NCBI GenBank assembly: GCA_035439445.1
Contig: DAORKG010000006.1
Location: 62,001-126,000 of the forward strand
Length of the DNA stretch: 64,000 nucleotides
Source of the DNA: UBA4416 sp035439445
GTDB lineage: Bacteria; Bacteroidota; Bacteroidia; B-17B0; Aurantibacillaceae
Direction: 5' to 3'
Part shown: positions 55,026-63,324 of the stretch, in pieces
Layout: each line of letters opens with the position of its first letter
Position numbering within the stretch: the first letter of the stretch is position 1
The notes under the pieces: model-generated
Seen by the model: the letters and a program-made list of their open reading frames with translations, nothing else
Database searches by the model: none
What the model was told of the DNA's origin: nothing
Position numbers and translations under genes: made by a program

Positions 55026-55466
55026 ATGTTTGCTGAAGGAGAAATCATTTATTTCGATCCCTTTTATTTTAAAAATGGCAATACAGCCAAAGAAAAATAT
55101 TGTCTGATTTTAAAAGTTTCAGGTACTCAAAGTATTGTAGCCTCTTTGCCTACCCGTAAAGATAATATACCTGCTGAGCACGAAAACGAAAGTGGTTGTA
55201 TTGAATTGCCTGAAAGTAATTTAAATTGTTTTGTAATTCCTGCCAATGATCAAGTGACCACAAATGGTAACTCGTTCCCTTTTAGAACACATTTATATGG
55301 GCATGAAGTTGACGCATACGAGCTAGACACCATGAAAGAAATTTATGTGATTGAAGGAACTGATTATGTTCGCTGGGGTAATATGCTGCCAGAACTTTTT
55401 CAGGATGTTATGGATTGTTTTAAAAACTCTAAATCAGTTAAACGAGGAATTAAAAAGCTCCTTTAG
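55026..55466 (+). CDS. MazF/PemK-like protein, putative toxin partner
   Basis: 146 residues. The opening GEIIYFDPFYFKNGNTAKEK then YCLILKVSGTQSIVASLPT resembles the first strands of PemK/MazF-fold proteins, with FVIPANDQVTTNGNSF and LYGHEVDAYE in the middle. The residues for RNA cleavage (an Arg after the first loop and a Thr/Ser) cannot be placed with certainty. Calling it a toxin rests on the fold-like pattern and its position five bases after a Panacea gene. Confidence 0.5.
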   Translation: MFAEGEIIYFDPFYFKNGNTAKEKYCLILKVSGTQSIVASLPTRKDNIPAEHENESGCIELPESNLNCFVIPANDQVTTNGNSFPFRTHLYGHEVDAYELDTMKEIYVIEGTDYVRWGNMLPELFQDVMDCFKNSKSVKRGIKKLL

Positions 55467-55498
55467 TATGTGGCTGTCTAAAATCTCCGCTCCGTTGC

Positions 55499-55516
55499 TC
55501 CCGATAGCTATCAGGA
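55499..55516. repeat. GATAGCTATC palindrome, copy 6
   Basis: TCCCGATAGCTATCAGGA: the 18-bp palindrome of the family with one mismatch. Confidence 0.8.
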
Positions 55517-55596
55517 TGTAATACCTCGCATTTATCTTTGCTTATAGTACTACCTACAGAGGCTACATACCCTTAATACATATGTAGTGGCGCGAG

Positions 55597-55815
55597 GGTA
55601 CGGCGTCATATCGCATAGTTGCATTGGTAATATCTAGTTGTTGCATACGGCATAGGGCTTGGGTGCATAGGCTATCATGCCTGGGTACGGCGCCATATTG
55701 TATTGTTGCGTTGGTAATACTTAGTTGTTACCTGCTGCATAGGCCTTGGGTGCATAGGCTATCACGCTTGGGTACGGCGTCATATGGCATCATTACAATG
55801 GTAATAAGTACTTAT
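55597..55815 (+). repeat. 87-bp tandem repeat, about 2.5 copies
   Basis: Units start GGTACGG at 55597, 55684 and 55771, giving an exact 87-base period. The third unit is truncated near 55815. Shared pieces are TGGGTGCATAGGCTATCA and GGTACGGCG. The copies are diverged. The period is a multiple of three, so a frame stays open across it. Confidence 0.85.
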
Positions 55816-56414
55816 AGCCTCCGTAGTATCGCCTTATTACGGGTGCTATGTTGGCTATTTCCCATCTTGTAAACTACATTTTACCAAAATATAAAGGCCT
55901 TAAATGTTAATACAAAAAATCTACAAACAAAATTTTGCTGCCACTTGTCAAATCAATTCAACCACTTATTGTTGGGTTACAGCAAACTGTAAATAAAATA
56001 AACACTTAACTTTTTTTAAGTAATGTTAAATTGCAATTGTGGCACGGGCATTGAAAATAGTGGGGTAACAGAGAAAGTGAATAAAGAAAGGTTCTCGACT
56101 TCGCTCGAACTGACAAAAAAGAAAATATAATAATTATGAAAAATAAAATACATAACAATAATATTAATCAAACACTATCGGAATGTAGGTATGTATCTGA
56201 GTTGTCCTTACATTTTTTGGCAACGGAAAGGAGAACAAAAGAGTGACAAAGAAAAAAGTAAAATAACACTTAAATGGTTTAACAGGTTAAACGCATATAA
56301 GCGGCTTCCACAAAATACCTTCACGAAAGCAAGGCGTTTTAAATAATAAATAATTAAAATAAAAAAAGTCTTATCGAAAGACGGTAAGCATTAACAATTT
56401 AAATTTTAGAAATA

Positions 56415-57113
56415 ATGGGAACATTAAATCGTTATATCCCTAATTCGGATGCCGATAAAGGGATATGGTTAAATAACTTTACAACTAAAATGGTTGGCTA
56501 TGCTAACACCTTAGGAGTAACATCAGCAGAATTAACTGCTCTGCAAAAAGATAATACAGCGTTTCAATACATCATTAACACTATGGAAAGTTACAGGCAA
56601 TATGTAATAAACCTGGCAGGTTACAAAAACATGATGAAACATGCAAGCAGTAATCAACACATTGGTGCATTACCCACCATGCCAACATTACCCACCGCAC
56701 CGCCAATGGTAGCAGAAGGGATCTTTGACCGAGTAAGTAAATTGGTAACTCGTATCAAAGCAAGTTTAAACTATACTGATAATATAGGTAGCGACCTAGG
56801 CGTTATAGCACCTTCAACAACGGTAGACGTTTCAACTTTGCAACCATACATCAACATTAAAATTGATGTGGGGAAACCGCACCTGAAGTGGGTAAAAAGC
56901 GTAGCTGATGCCATCGACCTTTATGCCGATAGAAATGATGGACAAGATTTTGTGTACGTAGGACGTTTGTCGCGTAACGAATACTTGGACATCACACCAA
57001 TGGCAGCTAATAAGGTGTACGACGAATGGAAATACAAAGGCATTTATGTAATTGCCGACCAACAAGTTGGTTTGTATAGTATCATTCAAAGTATTGATAT
57101 CAAGAAGCTGTGA
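56415..57113 (+). CDS. Unrecognised 232-residue protein
   Basis: 232 residues, no signal peptide or membrane helix. Residues 1-85 are helical (LNRYIPNSDADKGIWLNN, then TALQKDNTAFQYIINTME and YKNMMKHA). A Pro/Ala linker (LPTMPTLPTAPPMVAEG) follows, then GIFDRVSKLVTRIKASLNYT and a beta-rich C-terminal part that ends IKKL. I have the impression of a conserved Bacteroidota hypothetical family, but no function is known. It is flanked by repeats upstream and a terminator downstream. Confidence 0.7.
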   Translation: MGTLNRYIPNSDADKGIWLNNFTTKMVGYANTLGVTSAELTALQKDNTAFQYIINTMESYRQYVINLAGYKNMMKHASSNQHIGALPTMPTLPTAPPMVAEGIFDRVSKLVTRIKASLNYTDNIGSDLGVIAPSTTVDVSTLQPYINIKIDVGKPHLKWVKSVADAIDLYADRNDGQDFVYVGRLSRNEYLDITPMAANKVYDEWKYKGIYVIADQQVGLYSIIQSIDIKKL

Positions 57114-57158
57114 TTTCGACAAGCTCAATCACCGAGTGAGGTAGTTTGAGCTACCAAT

Positions 57159-57193
57159 AAAAAATCCCTCTACTATGTGGAGGGATTTTTTTT
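57159..57193. terminator. Bidirectional terminator
   Basis: AAAAAATCCCTC (57159-57170) and GAGGGATTTTTTTT (57180-57193) form a hairpin with a nine-base loop. It separates the 232-aa gene from the convergent lipoprotein gene. Confidence 0.9.
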
Positions 57194-57242
57194 GTGAGCG
57201 ATATGTTTATTTATGAAACAAAGAAAGCTGTTGTTGTACTCA

Positions 57243-57857
57243 CTAATACCAATAGAGCTTTAATTTTGCTTTAAAACTGCCTGTTATGCTGGCAGGATTT
57301 CCGGTTGAATTTTCACTACTACTTAGGGTTAATAAATAATTTCCTGTTATGATGCCGGTGTTTTTATCATAGTTTAAATTTGAAAGAGTAGGGCTAGCGC
57401 TGCTATTTGATGAGAAAATAAAATATTTATTAGCTCCTAATGATTTTGTGAAATCCATATTAAATGTCGCAAAAGGAATGCTTATTGGCATTAGTGAACT
57501 TGCTGAAAAACTAAATACAACTCTATCACCTAACTGAGTTGTAGCATATCTTGTAATACCAATATTGTATGTTGATGCGTTTACACTATCAATATAACTT
57601 TCTCTTGAGCTGCTTACATAAAGCGAGTATGAATAGTTTTCTGTAAAAGGCACTCCATTTTTATTAATTCCCGAAATGGTTCCTTGTATATAACCATCAT
57701 TTATGGTGTTTAATAAACCGGCATTACCCTGAGAACCTTGGGCACCCACCGGCCCCATGTCTCCTGTTTTATCTTTCTTTTTACAAGAGCTAACAGCAGT
57801 TATTAAAAAAAGAGAACATATATAAACAGTAATTTTTATTAAGAATGATTTTTTCAT
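57243..57857 (-). CDS. Lipoprotein with collagen-like tract, paralogue 3 of 3
   Basis: 204 residues. A signal and lipobox (ITAVSSC, Cys25) are followed after six residues by GDMGPVGAQGSQGNAG (32-47), five G-X-Y triplets with glycine at every third position. A beta-rich domain follows, opening DGYIQGTISGINKNGVPFTE, with NYDKNTGIITGNYLL and NPASITGSFKAKL near the end. It is the most diverged of the three tandem paralogues. It is probably anchored to the outer membrane; the short tract may form only a brief collagen-like trimer. Function unknown. Confidence 0.8.
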   Translation of the reverse strand: MKKSFLIKITVYICSLFLITAVSSCKKKDKTGDMGPVGAQGSQGNAGLLNTINDGYIQGTISGINKNGVPFTENYSYSLYVSSSRESYIDSVNASTYNIGITRYATTQLGDRVVFSFSASSLMPISIPFATFNMDFTKSLGANKYFIFSSNSSASPTLSNLNYDKNTGIITGNYLLTLSSSENSTGNPASITGSFKAKLKLYWY

Positions 57858-57899
57858 GATACTAATTTTTGATGAATGATAATGAGGTCATAGTGTTTT

Positions 57900-58490
57900 T
57901 TAATAGTGTAATACAGGCACCGTTGCTTTAAAGCTACCGGTAATACTAGCAGCATTTCCTGTGTTATTATCTGCGCCTGGGATGTTAACTATAAAATTAC
58001 CTGTAACAATTCCTGTAGTTCTGTCATAGGTTACATTTGACACACTTGGACTGACACTGCCGGATATATTAAAATAAAACTCTTTTGTGCCGGTTGATTT
58101 TACAAGCCAAAAAGTTAAATCTGTGGCTGCAATAGTTACAGGAGATAGAGAACTAGCTTGCAGCATCAATCTTGCCCCACTTGGATCTACTGCATCTACA
58201 GAGCGAAGAATACTAAACGCATATTGTGTTGGACTAACGCTATCTAAGTAAGTTTCTTCATACAAATTAGCTGTGTAGTTAAAGGTTTCTGTAAATAATG
58301 TGCCATCGCGATGCATGCCAGATAATGTGCCTTTAATATAGCCATCTGTTTTTAAGCTAATTGAACCTGATGCACCCTGAGGACCTTGTTGCCCTGCCGG
58401 CCCCATATCTCCTTTTTTGGTGCAAGAACCCATTGTTATGATTAAAAGAGAAAAGGTTAAAATAAATGAACTTATAATTATTTTTTTCAT
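57900..58490 (-). CDS. Lipoprotein with collagen-like tract, paralogue 2 of 3
   Basis: 196 residues. Lipobox ITMGSC with Cys23, then GDMGPAGQQGPQGASG (27-42). The beta domain starts DGYIKGTLSGMHRDGTLFTE and ends NAASITGSFKATVPVLHY. It aligns with its neighbours along its whole length and shares part of its leader sequence (ATACTAATTTTT) with the gene at 57857. Confidence 0.82.
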   Translation of the reverse strand: MKKIIISSFILTFSLLIITMGSCTKKGDMGPAGQQGPQGASGSISLKTDGYIKGTLSGMHRDGTLFTETFNYTANLYEETYLDSVSPTQYAFSILRSVDAVDPSGARLMLQASSLSPVTIAATDLTFWLVKSTGTKEFYFNISGSVSPSVSNVTYDRTTGIVTGNFIVNIPGADNNTGNAASITGSFKATVPVLHY

Positions 58491-58508
58491 AATACTAATT
58501 TTTAATGC

Positions 58509-59144
58509 TTAGTTAAATTCTAACTGATTGGGAGTTTTTATTTCCTTATAATATAATTGAGCAATAGTAGCTTTAAAGCTACCGGTTACTGAAGCAAAAT
58601 TGCCAGTAGAATTTTGTGAACCATTTATACTTGCAATATAATTTCCTGTTATAACGCCCGTTGTTTTATCATACACCACACCTGTAATAGAAGGGCTAAT
58701 GCCGGAACTAGCTGTATAAAAAACAAATTCATTAGCGCCATTTGCTTTAGCAAATGTTAATTTAAAACTTGTTGTAGTAACAGTAAAGGGTGATAATGAA
58801 TTGGCGTTAAAATGTAATTCAGAACTGAACTCAGTGTAAACATGATCCGTTGGACCTTTTACAATACTGAAATCATAACTGGTTGGACTTATACTATCTA
58901 CCGAACTTTGCTTTACATTATAGCTAGTAGTATATGTAAATGTTTCTACAAAGGCAGTACCATCTTTTTTAAAACCATTTATAGTTCCATTAATGTAACC
59001 ATCTGCTAAAATGCTAACATCGCCGGTTGCGCCCTGTGGACCCTGAGGACCGGCAGGTCCCATATTTCCTTTTTTGGAACAGTCAGTAAAAAGCATTACC
59101 AACATTGTTCCTGCTAAAATAATTGTTTGTGTTACCTTTTTCAT
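58509..59144 (-). CDS. Lipoprotein with collagen-like tract, paralogue 1 of 3
   Basis: 211 residues. Lipobox-like LFTDC with Cys22, then GNMGPAGPQGPQGATG (26-41). The beta domain begins DGYINGTINGFKKDGTAFVE; VYDKTTGVITGNYIA and NFASVTGSFKATIAQLYY mark the end. The C-terminus has a 10-residue extension (KEIKTPNQLEFN) absent from the others. It is the first gene of the tandem array. Confidence 0.82.
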   Translation of the reverse strand: MKKVTQTIILAGTMLVMLFTDCSKKGNMGPAGPQGPQGATGDVSILADGYINGTINGFKKDGTAFVETFTYTTSYNVKQSSVDSISPTSYDFSIVKGPTDHVYTEFSSELHFNANSLSPFTVTTTSFKLTFAKANGANEFVFYTASSGISPSITGVVYDKTTGVITGNYIASINGSQNSTGNFASVTGSFKATIAQLYYKEIKTPNQLEFN

Positions 59145-59306
59145 CTTATTGTTTTTGTTGCTTACTCATTTTATGACTTTTGGACATACTCCAAATAACG
59201 CCACTAAGGTAAATAACGAGCTTTCTGCACGAACATTAAATAAGTTGATTTTTGTCAAACAAAACCGCAAATAGATATGATTAAAGTCAAATTTTAACTT
59301 GTATTT

Positions 59307-60104
59307 CTATCTTCTCTTTCTTTCTCTTGGTTTTTTAAACTGGGTTGGATTTATACTCATGTTAAATTCATTGGAGTATAATGAGTCTTTTCCGCAATGT
59401 AATTTTAAGCGACAGCTTGTATAAAAATCGCCACTACATTTTATGCCTCTTGCAAATGCGAAGTGTTGTGGTTTAAGATCTAAACTTATATAGCTATTGC
59501 CACACCAGCTGTAGCTCCAATATTCTAAAGGCATCCAAATACCTTTTTCATTTTTTGCTTCGGTTATCATAATTAAACTTCCATCCTGAGTTTCAACACT
59601 AGCCGTTTTGTCTTTAGAAGTATTAGCTAAATAAATCGGAAAACTTTTCACGTCCTGTATCAAGGTGTCATCCTGCAAAATAGTTTTGTTACCTCCCAAA
59701 TTTTGATGAAATAAATAACTAGCCCATATTGGTCGTTTAGTCATTGAAATTTCCTGAACCGTATCTACTACCAATGTTAAAGATGAATTAGAGTATTTAT
59801 CTTCTTTTCCTTCTTTGTAATTGTCGTAAAACTCATGATACCTTAATTTTTCATCATGTTCCTCATCCGGTTTAAACTCAGCACAAAAAGCTTGCACACA
59901 TTCCACATCATACCAGGCATTCATCATGTACTGTGGAGATAAACATAGTGGAGTGGATTGACGTTTGGTTTTAATTAGTGGTAATTTAAAATCAGGAACC
60001 TCATTACTTTTATTAAACGAACTCACCATTAATAACATGGTTCCTAAAAACAACACCATTAGTAAACTAACAAGGGTGTAGTATAATGTTCTTGGCTTTT
60101 CCAT
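59307..60104 (-). CDS. Unrecognised membrane-anchored protein
   Basis: 265 residues. One N-terminal membrane helix (about 8-28) is followed by a mostly periplasmic or extracellular domain with seven or more cysteines (for example PLCLS, VECVQAFCAEF, SWCGNSY, KCSGDFYTSCRLKLHC), which suggests disulfides. The tail is basic (KKPRERKRR). No family is recognised. It lies between the lipoprotein array and a divergent methyltransferase. Confidence 0.65.
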   Translation of the reverse strand: MEKPRTLYYTLVSLLMVLFLGTMLLMVSSFNKSNEVPDFKLPLIKTKRQSTPLCLSPQYMMNAWYDVECVQAFCAEFKPDEEHDEKLRYHEFYDNYKEGKEDKYSNSSLTLVVDTVQEISMTKRPIWASYLFHQNLGGNKTILQDDTLIQDVKSFPIYLANTSKDKTASVETQDGSLIMITEAKNEKGIWMPLEYWSYSWCGNSYISLDLKPQHFAFARGIKCSGDFYTSCRLKLHCGKDSLYSNEFNMSINPTQFKKPRERKRR

Positions 60105-60430
60105 AATTCAAAAAATTTATTGGTTTATATCAAAGTTATCGCAAAGCTTAGCTAATCAATCTGCAAATTCATCACTTGCAGGATTTGTTTAGTAAGTGGT
60201 AATGTTTTGCTAATAACTGGTAAAATATATAATACCTTATTTAGTAATAGTAACGTGTGTGATATAAAAATAGTATGTTGTATTGCCAAGCATGTTTTGT
60301 ACTTATGAGTATATTTTACTGAAATCTTCTAAAATTCAGCTTATATTTGTTTCATCACATTTAAAACAGATTCTTTAATTATCACACATGCTGGGCTATT
60401 TGGATAGTTAATGACTAGAATATTTAATGT
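60105..60430. other. Divergent intergenic region with promoter element
   Basis: 326 bases with no gene. A perfect -7 element TATATTTG lies at 60342-60349, 81 bases before the methyltransferase ATG. No hairpin or repeat of note was seen. Confidence 0.6.
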
Positions 60431-61222
60431 ATGGAAACAAACTATCAAATTTTAAATCACTACAATACAAATAAACCCTCTAATCAGGATTTGATTGATA
60501 TTTTTAAAGGAGAGTGGTCATCTACTTTGCCACCGCTGAATAATGAATCATATATCAGTGGTCATGCCGATTTATTTAATGATCCTCGCATAAAATTACT
60601 GAACGACCATGTGGGTTTAAATGGTAAATCAGTGCTTGAATTAGGCCCTTTAGAAGCCGGACATACGTATATGATGCATAAGTTTGGTGCTTCGAGTATT
60701 GTGGCCGTGGAGGCTAATAATCGCGCACTATTAAAATGCTTATTGGTTAAAGAAATGTATCAGTTAAACCGCGCCAACTTTTTGTATGGGGGCGTAATGG
60801 CATACTTAGATGATACCCGCCGAAAATTTGATGTATGTGTAGCAAGTGGTATTTTATATCACATGACAGATCCTTCTAATTTTTTAGAACTATGTTCTAA
60901 AGTTTCCGACCGCTTATTTATCTGGACACATTATGCAGGTGATAAAGAAATAAAATCGCACCCGGTATTAAGCGAAAAAATTAAACATACCGAAGAGAAA
61001 GATTATAAAGGCTATAAGTACGCCGAATATCACTACGAATACGATGCTGCACTTGGATGGGCAGGCTTTTGTGGTGGAGCTACGCCTTATTGCAGATGGA
61101 TTACAAAAGAAACCATATTTGAAATTTTAAAGTTAAACGGCTTTCAAAATATCAAAGTGTTTTTTGATGAGTTGTCTTCTAATCCTAATGGTCCGCAAAT
61201 TTGTTTCTTAGCCGAAAAATAA
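60431..61222 (+). CDS. Class I SAM-dependent methyltransferase
   Basis: 263 residues. Motif I is VLELGPLEAGHTYMMHKFGA (near 70-85), the acidic loop VAVEANN follows, and the motif IV-like region is FDVCVASGILYHMTDP. The N-terminal 50 residues contain DIFKGEWSSTLPP. The pattern resembles DUF1698-type or sugar/polysaccharide methyltransferases, so a cell-surface glycan acceptor is a reasonable guess. The glycosyltransferase gene starts 13 bases later. Confidence 0.85.
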   Translation: METNYQILNHYNTNKPSNQDLIDIFKGEWSSTLPPLNNESYISGHADLFNDPRIKLLNDHVGLNGKSVLELGPLEAGHTYMMHKFGASSIVAVEANNRALLKCLLVKEMYQLNRANFLYGGVMAYLDDTRRKFDVCVASGILYHMTDPSNFLELCSKVSDRLFIWTHYAGDKEIKSHPVLSEKIKHTEEKDYKGYKYAEYHYEYDAALGWAGFCGGATPYCRWITKETIFEILKLNGFQNIKVFFDELSSNPNGPQICFLAEK

Positions 61223-61235
61223 AATCATTTTATTA

Positions 61236-62486
61236 ATGCCAGAGCAACAAACTATTTTAATGATTGGCACTGTTTGGCCTGAGCCCAATTCATCGGCAGC
61301 AGGCAGCAGAACTATGCAGTTGATTGAACAGTTTCAAAAACTAAACTGGAAAATAACCTTTGCCTGTGCTGCTTCTGATAGTGAGTTTAGCATTGATTTA
61401 ATAAAATACAATATTGATAAAGTGACTATTGAACTTAACAATAGTAGCTTTGATGAGTTTATTAAACAACTGCAACCAAATGTGGTATTGTTTGATAGAT
61501 TTATGATTGAAGAACAATTTGGTTGGCGTGTTGCCGAAAATTGCCCGAATGCATTACGCTTGTTAGATACCATTGATTTGCATTGTTTGCGTTTAGCCAG
61601 ACAACAAGCCTTTAAAGAAAAACGCAATTTTGTTTTCGAAGATTTGTTACATACAGATGTTGCTAAGCGTGAGATTGCGAGTATTTATCGTTGCGATATA
61701 ACCTTAATGATTTCTGCTTTTGAAATGGAATTGTTGCAACAGTTTTTTAAAATAGATAGCAGCATTTTACACTACACGCCTTTTTTATTAAATCCGATTG
61801 ATGAGAAAGAGATGGCTACTTGGCCAACATTTGAAAATAGATTACATTTTGTAACTATCGGTAATTTTTTACACGAACCTAATTGGAATGGTGTACTTTA
61901 TTTAAAAGAAGAAATTTGGCCTTTAATCAGAAAACAATTACCGGATGCAGAGTTACATGTTTACGGCGCTTATGCTTCTCCAAAAGTTACTCAACTTCAT
62001 CAAGCTAAAGAAGGATTTTTAATTAAGGGTAGGGCAGAGAGTGCGCATGAGGTAATGCTGAATGCAAGAGTATGCTTAGCGCCATTGCGTTTTGGAGCCG
62101 GCTTAAAAGGAAAATTAATTGATGCCATGCAGTGTGGCACACCAAGTGTAACAACAAGTGTTGGTGCAGAAGGGATGCATGGCAATTTAGCTTGGGCAGG
62201 ATGTGTAGCTGATGATGCCATAAGTTTTGCAAATGCCTCAGTGAGTTTGTATACAGATAAATTAATTTGGGAGCAAGCTCAAACACAAGGCCAAAAAATT
62301 ATTAATCAAATTTTTGAAAAAGAACAGCAGGCAAAATTACTATTGGATAGAATACAATATCTGCAAGTTCATTTAAACCAACATCGTCAACATAATTTTA
62401 TGGGAGCGATGCTGATGCATCATACTATTTCGGGTACCAAGTATATGTCGAGATGGATTGAAGAAAAAAACAAAAAGCCCTTGTAA
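61236..62486 (+). CDS. Glycosyltransferase, GT4-like fold
   Basis: 416 residues. The N-terminal half begins IGTVWPEPNSSAAGSRTMQL. The C-terminal Rossmann half has FVTIGNFLHEPNWNGVLYLK, AELHVYGAY, and LRFGAGLKGKLIDAMQCGTP followed by SVTTSVGAEGM, the donor-binding region of GT4/Glyco_trans_1_4 enzymes. It probably adds a sugar to a lipid or polysaccharide, acting with the preceding methyltransferase. The terminator overlaps the stop codon. Confidence 0.87.
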   Translation: MPEQQTILMIGTVWPEPNSSAAGSRTMQLIEQFQKLNWKITFACAASDSEFSIDLIKYNIDKVTIELNNSSFDEFIKQLQPNVVLFDRFMIEEQFGWRVAENCPNALRLLDTIDLHCLRLARQQAFKEKRNFVFEDLLHTDVAKREIASIYRCDITLMISAFEMELLQQFFKIDSSILHYTPFLLNPIDEKEMATWPTFENRLHFVTIGNFLHEPNWNGVLYLKEEIWPLIRKQLPDAELHVYGAYASPKVTQLHQAKEGFLIKGRAESAHEVMLNARVCLAPLRFGAGLKGKLIDAMQCGTPSVTTSVGAEGMHGNLAWAGCVADDAISFANASVSLYTDKLIWEQAQTQGQKIINQIFEKEQQAKLLLDRIQYLQVHLNQHRQHNFMGAMLMHHTISGTKYMSRWIEEKNKKPL

Positions 62487-62503
62487 TTTACAAGGGCTTT
62501 TTT
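62472..62503. terminator. Intrinsic terminator overlapping the glycosyltransferase stop
   Basis: AAAAAGCCCTTGTA (62472-62485) pairs with TACAAGGGCTTTTT (62489-62502) across a three-base loop. The stop TAA at 62484-62486 lies in it. It also faces the convergent BI-1 gene. Confidence 0.92.
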
Positions 62504-62523
62504 GTTTAAGAAATTTTTTTGAA

Positions 62524-63261
62524 TTAGTCTCTTCTTCCGAATAAACGTAATAGAGATAAGAATAAGTTGATGAAATCTAAATATAAAGTTAATGCACCCA
62601 TCACACCTAATTTTTTAAAGTCGGTTGAGCCATCGTTTACCTGAGCCATTTCTTTAATTTTTTGCACATCATAAGCAGTTAATCCTGTAAATACAATCAC
62701 ACTGATAATACTGATAATGTAACCCATTGAATCACTACGCATAAACATATTGATTAATGAAGCAATCACAATTCCAATTAATCCAATCATGAGTAAAGAA
62801 CCCATTTTGGTTAAATCAGCTTTTGTAGTATAACCTGCCACAGCCATAACACCAAACAATGCACATGTACTTGCAAACACTACACCAATAGAACCTAAAT
62901 TGTAAATATGGAAAATTGCACTAAAGCTAATACCGTTTAAAGCTGCATAGCCAAAGAAAATACCCATTAATGCTGCAAACGATAATTTATTAAAAGCAAA
63001 GTTCATCACCATCACTAAACCTATTGGAGCTAACATACAAATCCATCCCATGATGGAGATACCTGTTGCATTTCCAAATTCATCTTGCTTATAAAGCAAG
63101 TTTCCTAAATCAGGATTGTACGCAAATAGTAACGAGAAACCTGTTGTTACTGCCAATGCTAAAAACATCCATGTGAATACTGAAGCAAACAATGATTTTT
63201 CATTTACAATTGTTGCGCTTTCAATGTTGTTTAAGTTTGTATTTCTAAAGTTGTTGTCCAT
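62524..63261 (-). CDS. Bax inhibitor-1/YccA family membrane protein
   Basis: 245 residues with seven membrane helices, the size and topology of the BI-1/YccA family. The N-terminal segment ends NEKSLFASVFTWMFLALAVT. Later helices include NGISFSAIFHIYNLGSIGVV and VIVFTGLTAYDVQKIKEMA, the latter with the family aspartate that sets proton or calcium leak. The C-terminus GALTLYLDFINLFLSLLRLF is also typical. Role in membrane stress or FtsH regulation is inferred from the family. Confidence 0.9.
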   Translation of the reverse strand: MDNNFRNTNLNNIESATIVNEKSLFASVFTWMFLALAVTTGFSLLFAYNPDLGNLLYKQDEFGNATGISIMGWICMLAPIGLVMVMNFAFNKLSFAALMGIFFGYAALNGISFSAIFHIYNLGSIGVVFASTCALFGVMAVAGYTTKADLTKMGSLLMIGLIGIVIASLINMFMRSDSMGYIISIISVIVFTGLTAYDVQKIKEMAQVNDGSTDFKKLGVMGALTLYLDFINLFLSLLRLFGRRD

Positions 63262-63324
63262 TTTTATTTTTTTGTGTAAAGGTACTTAATTTTAATAGCC
63301 TTGATTTATAAAATTTGCTAAATA

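Larger units (their letters stand above)
55467..56414. other. Intergenic region with tandem repeat, no supported gene
   Basis: About 0.95 kb. Features: a GATAGCTATC core (55499-55516, one mismatch), an 87-bp tandem repeat (55597-55815), and a half-copy of the TTCTCGACT element (56091-56115). A 36-codon frame at 56136-56246 and an 82-codon frame through the repeat (55624-55872) are not supported as genes. The leader of the next gene occupies the last 150 bases; no full promoter is visible. Confidence 0.7.

Noticed and set aside
55597..55815. CRISPR array
   Set aside because: Units are 87 bp, contiguous and diverged, with no short repeat/variable spacer alternation and no cas genes nearby.
55624..55872. 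82-codon frame through the 87-bp tandem repeat
   Set aside because: It is open only because the period is a multiple of three. The encoded peptide is repetitive, without signal, domain or ribosome-binding context.
56136..56246. 36-codon frame ahead of the 232-aa protein
   Set aside because: It is short, Asn-rich, with no domain and no clear ribosome-binding site; chance frame in an AT-rich leader.
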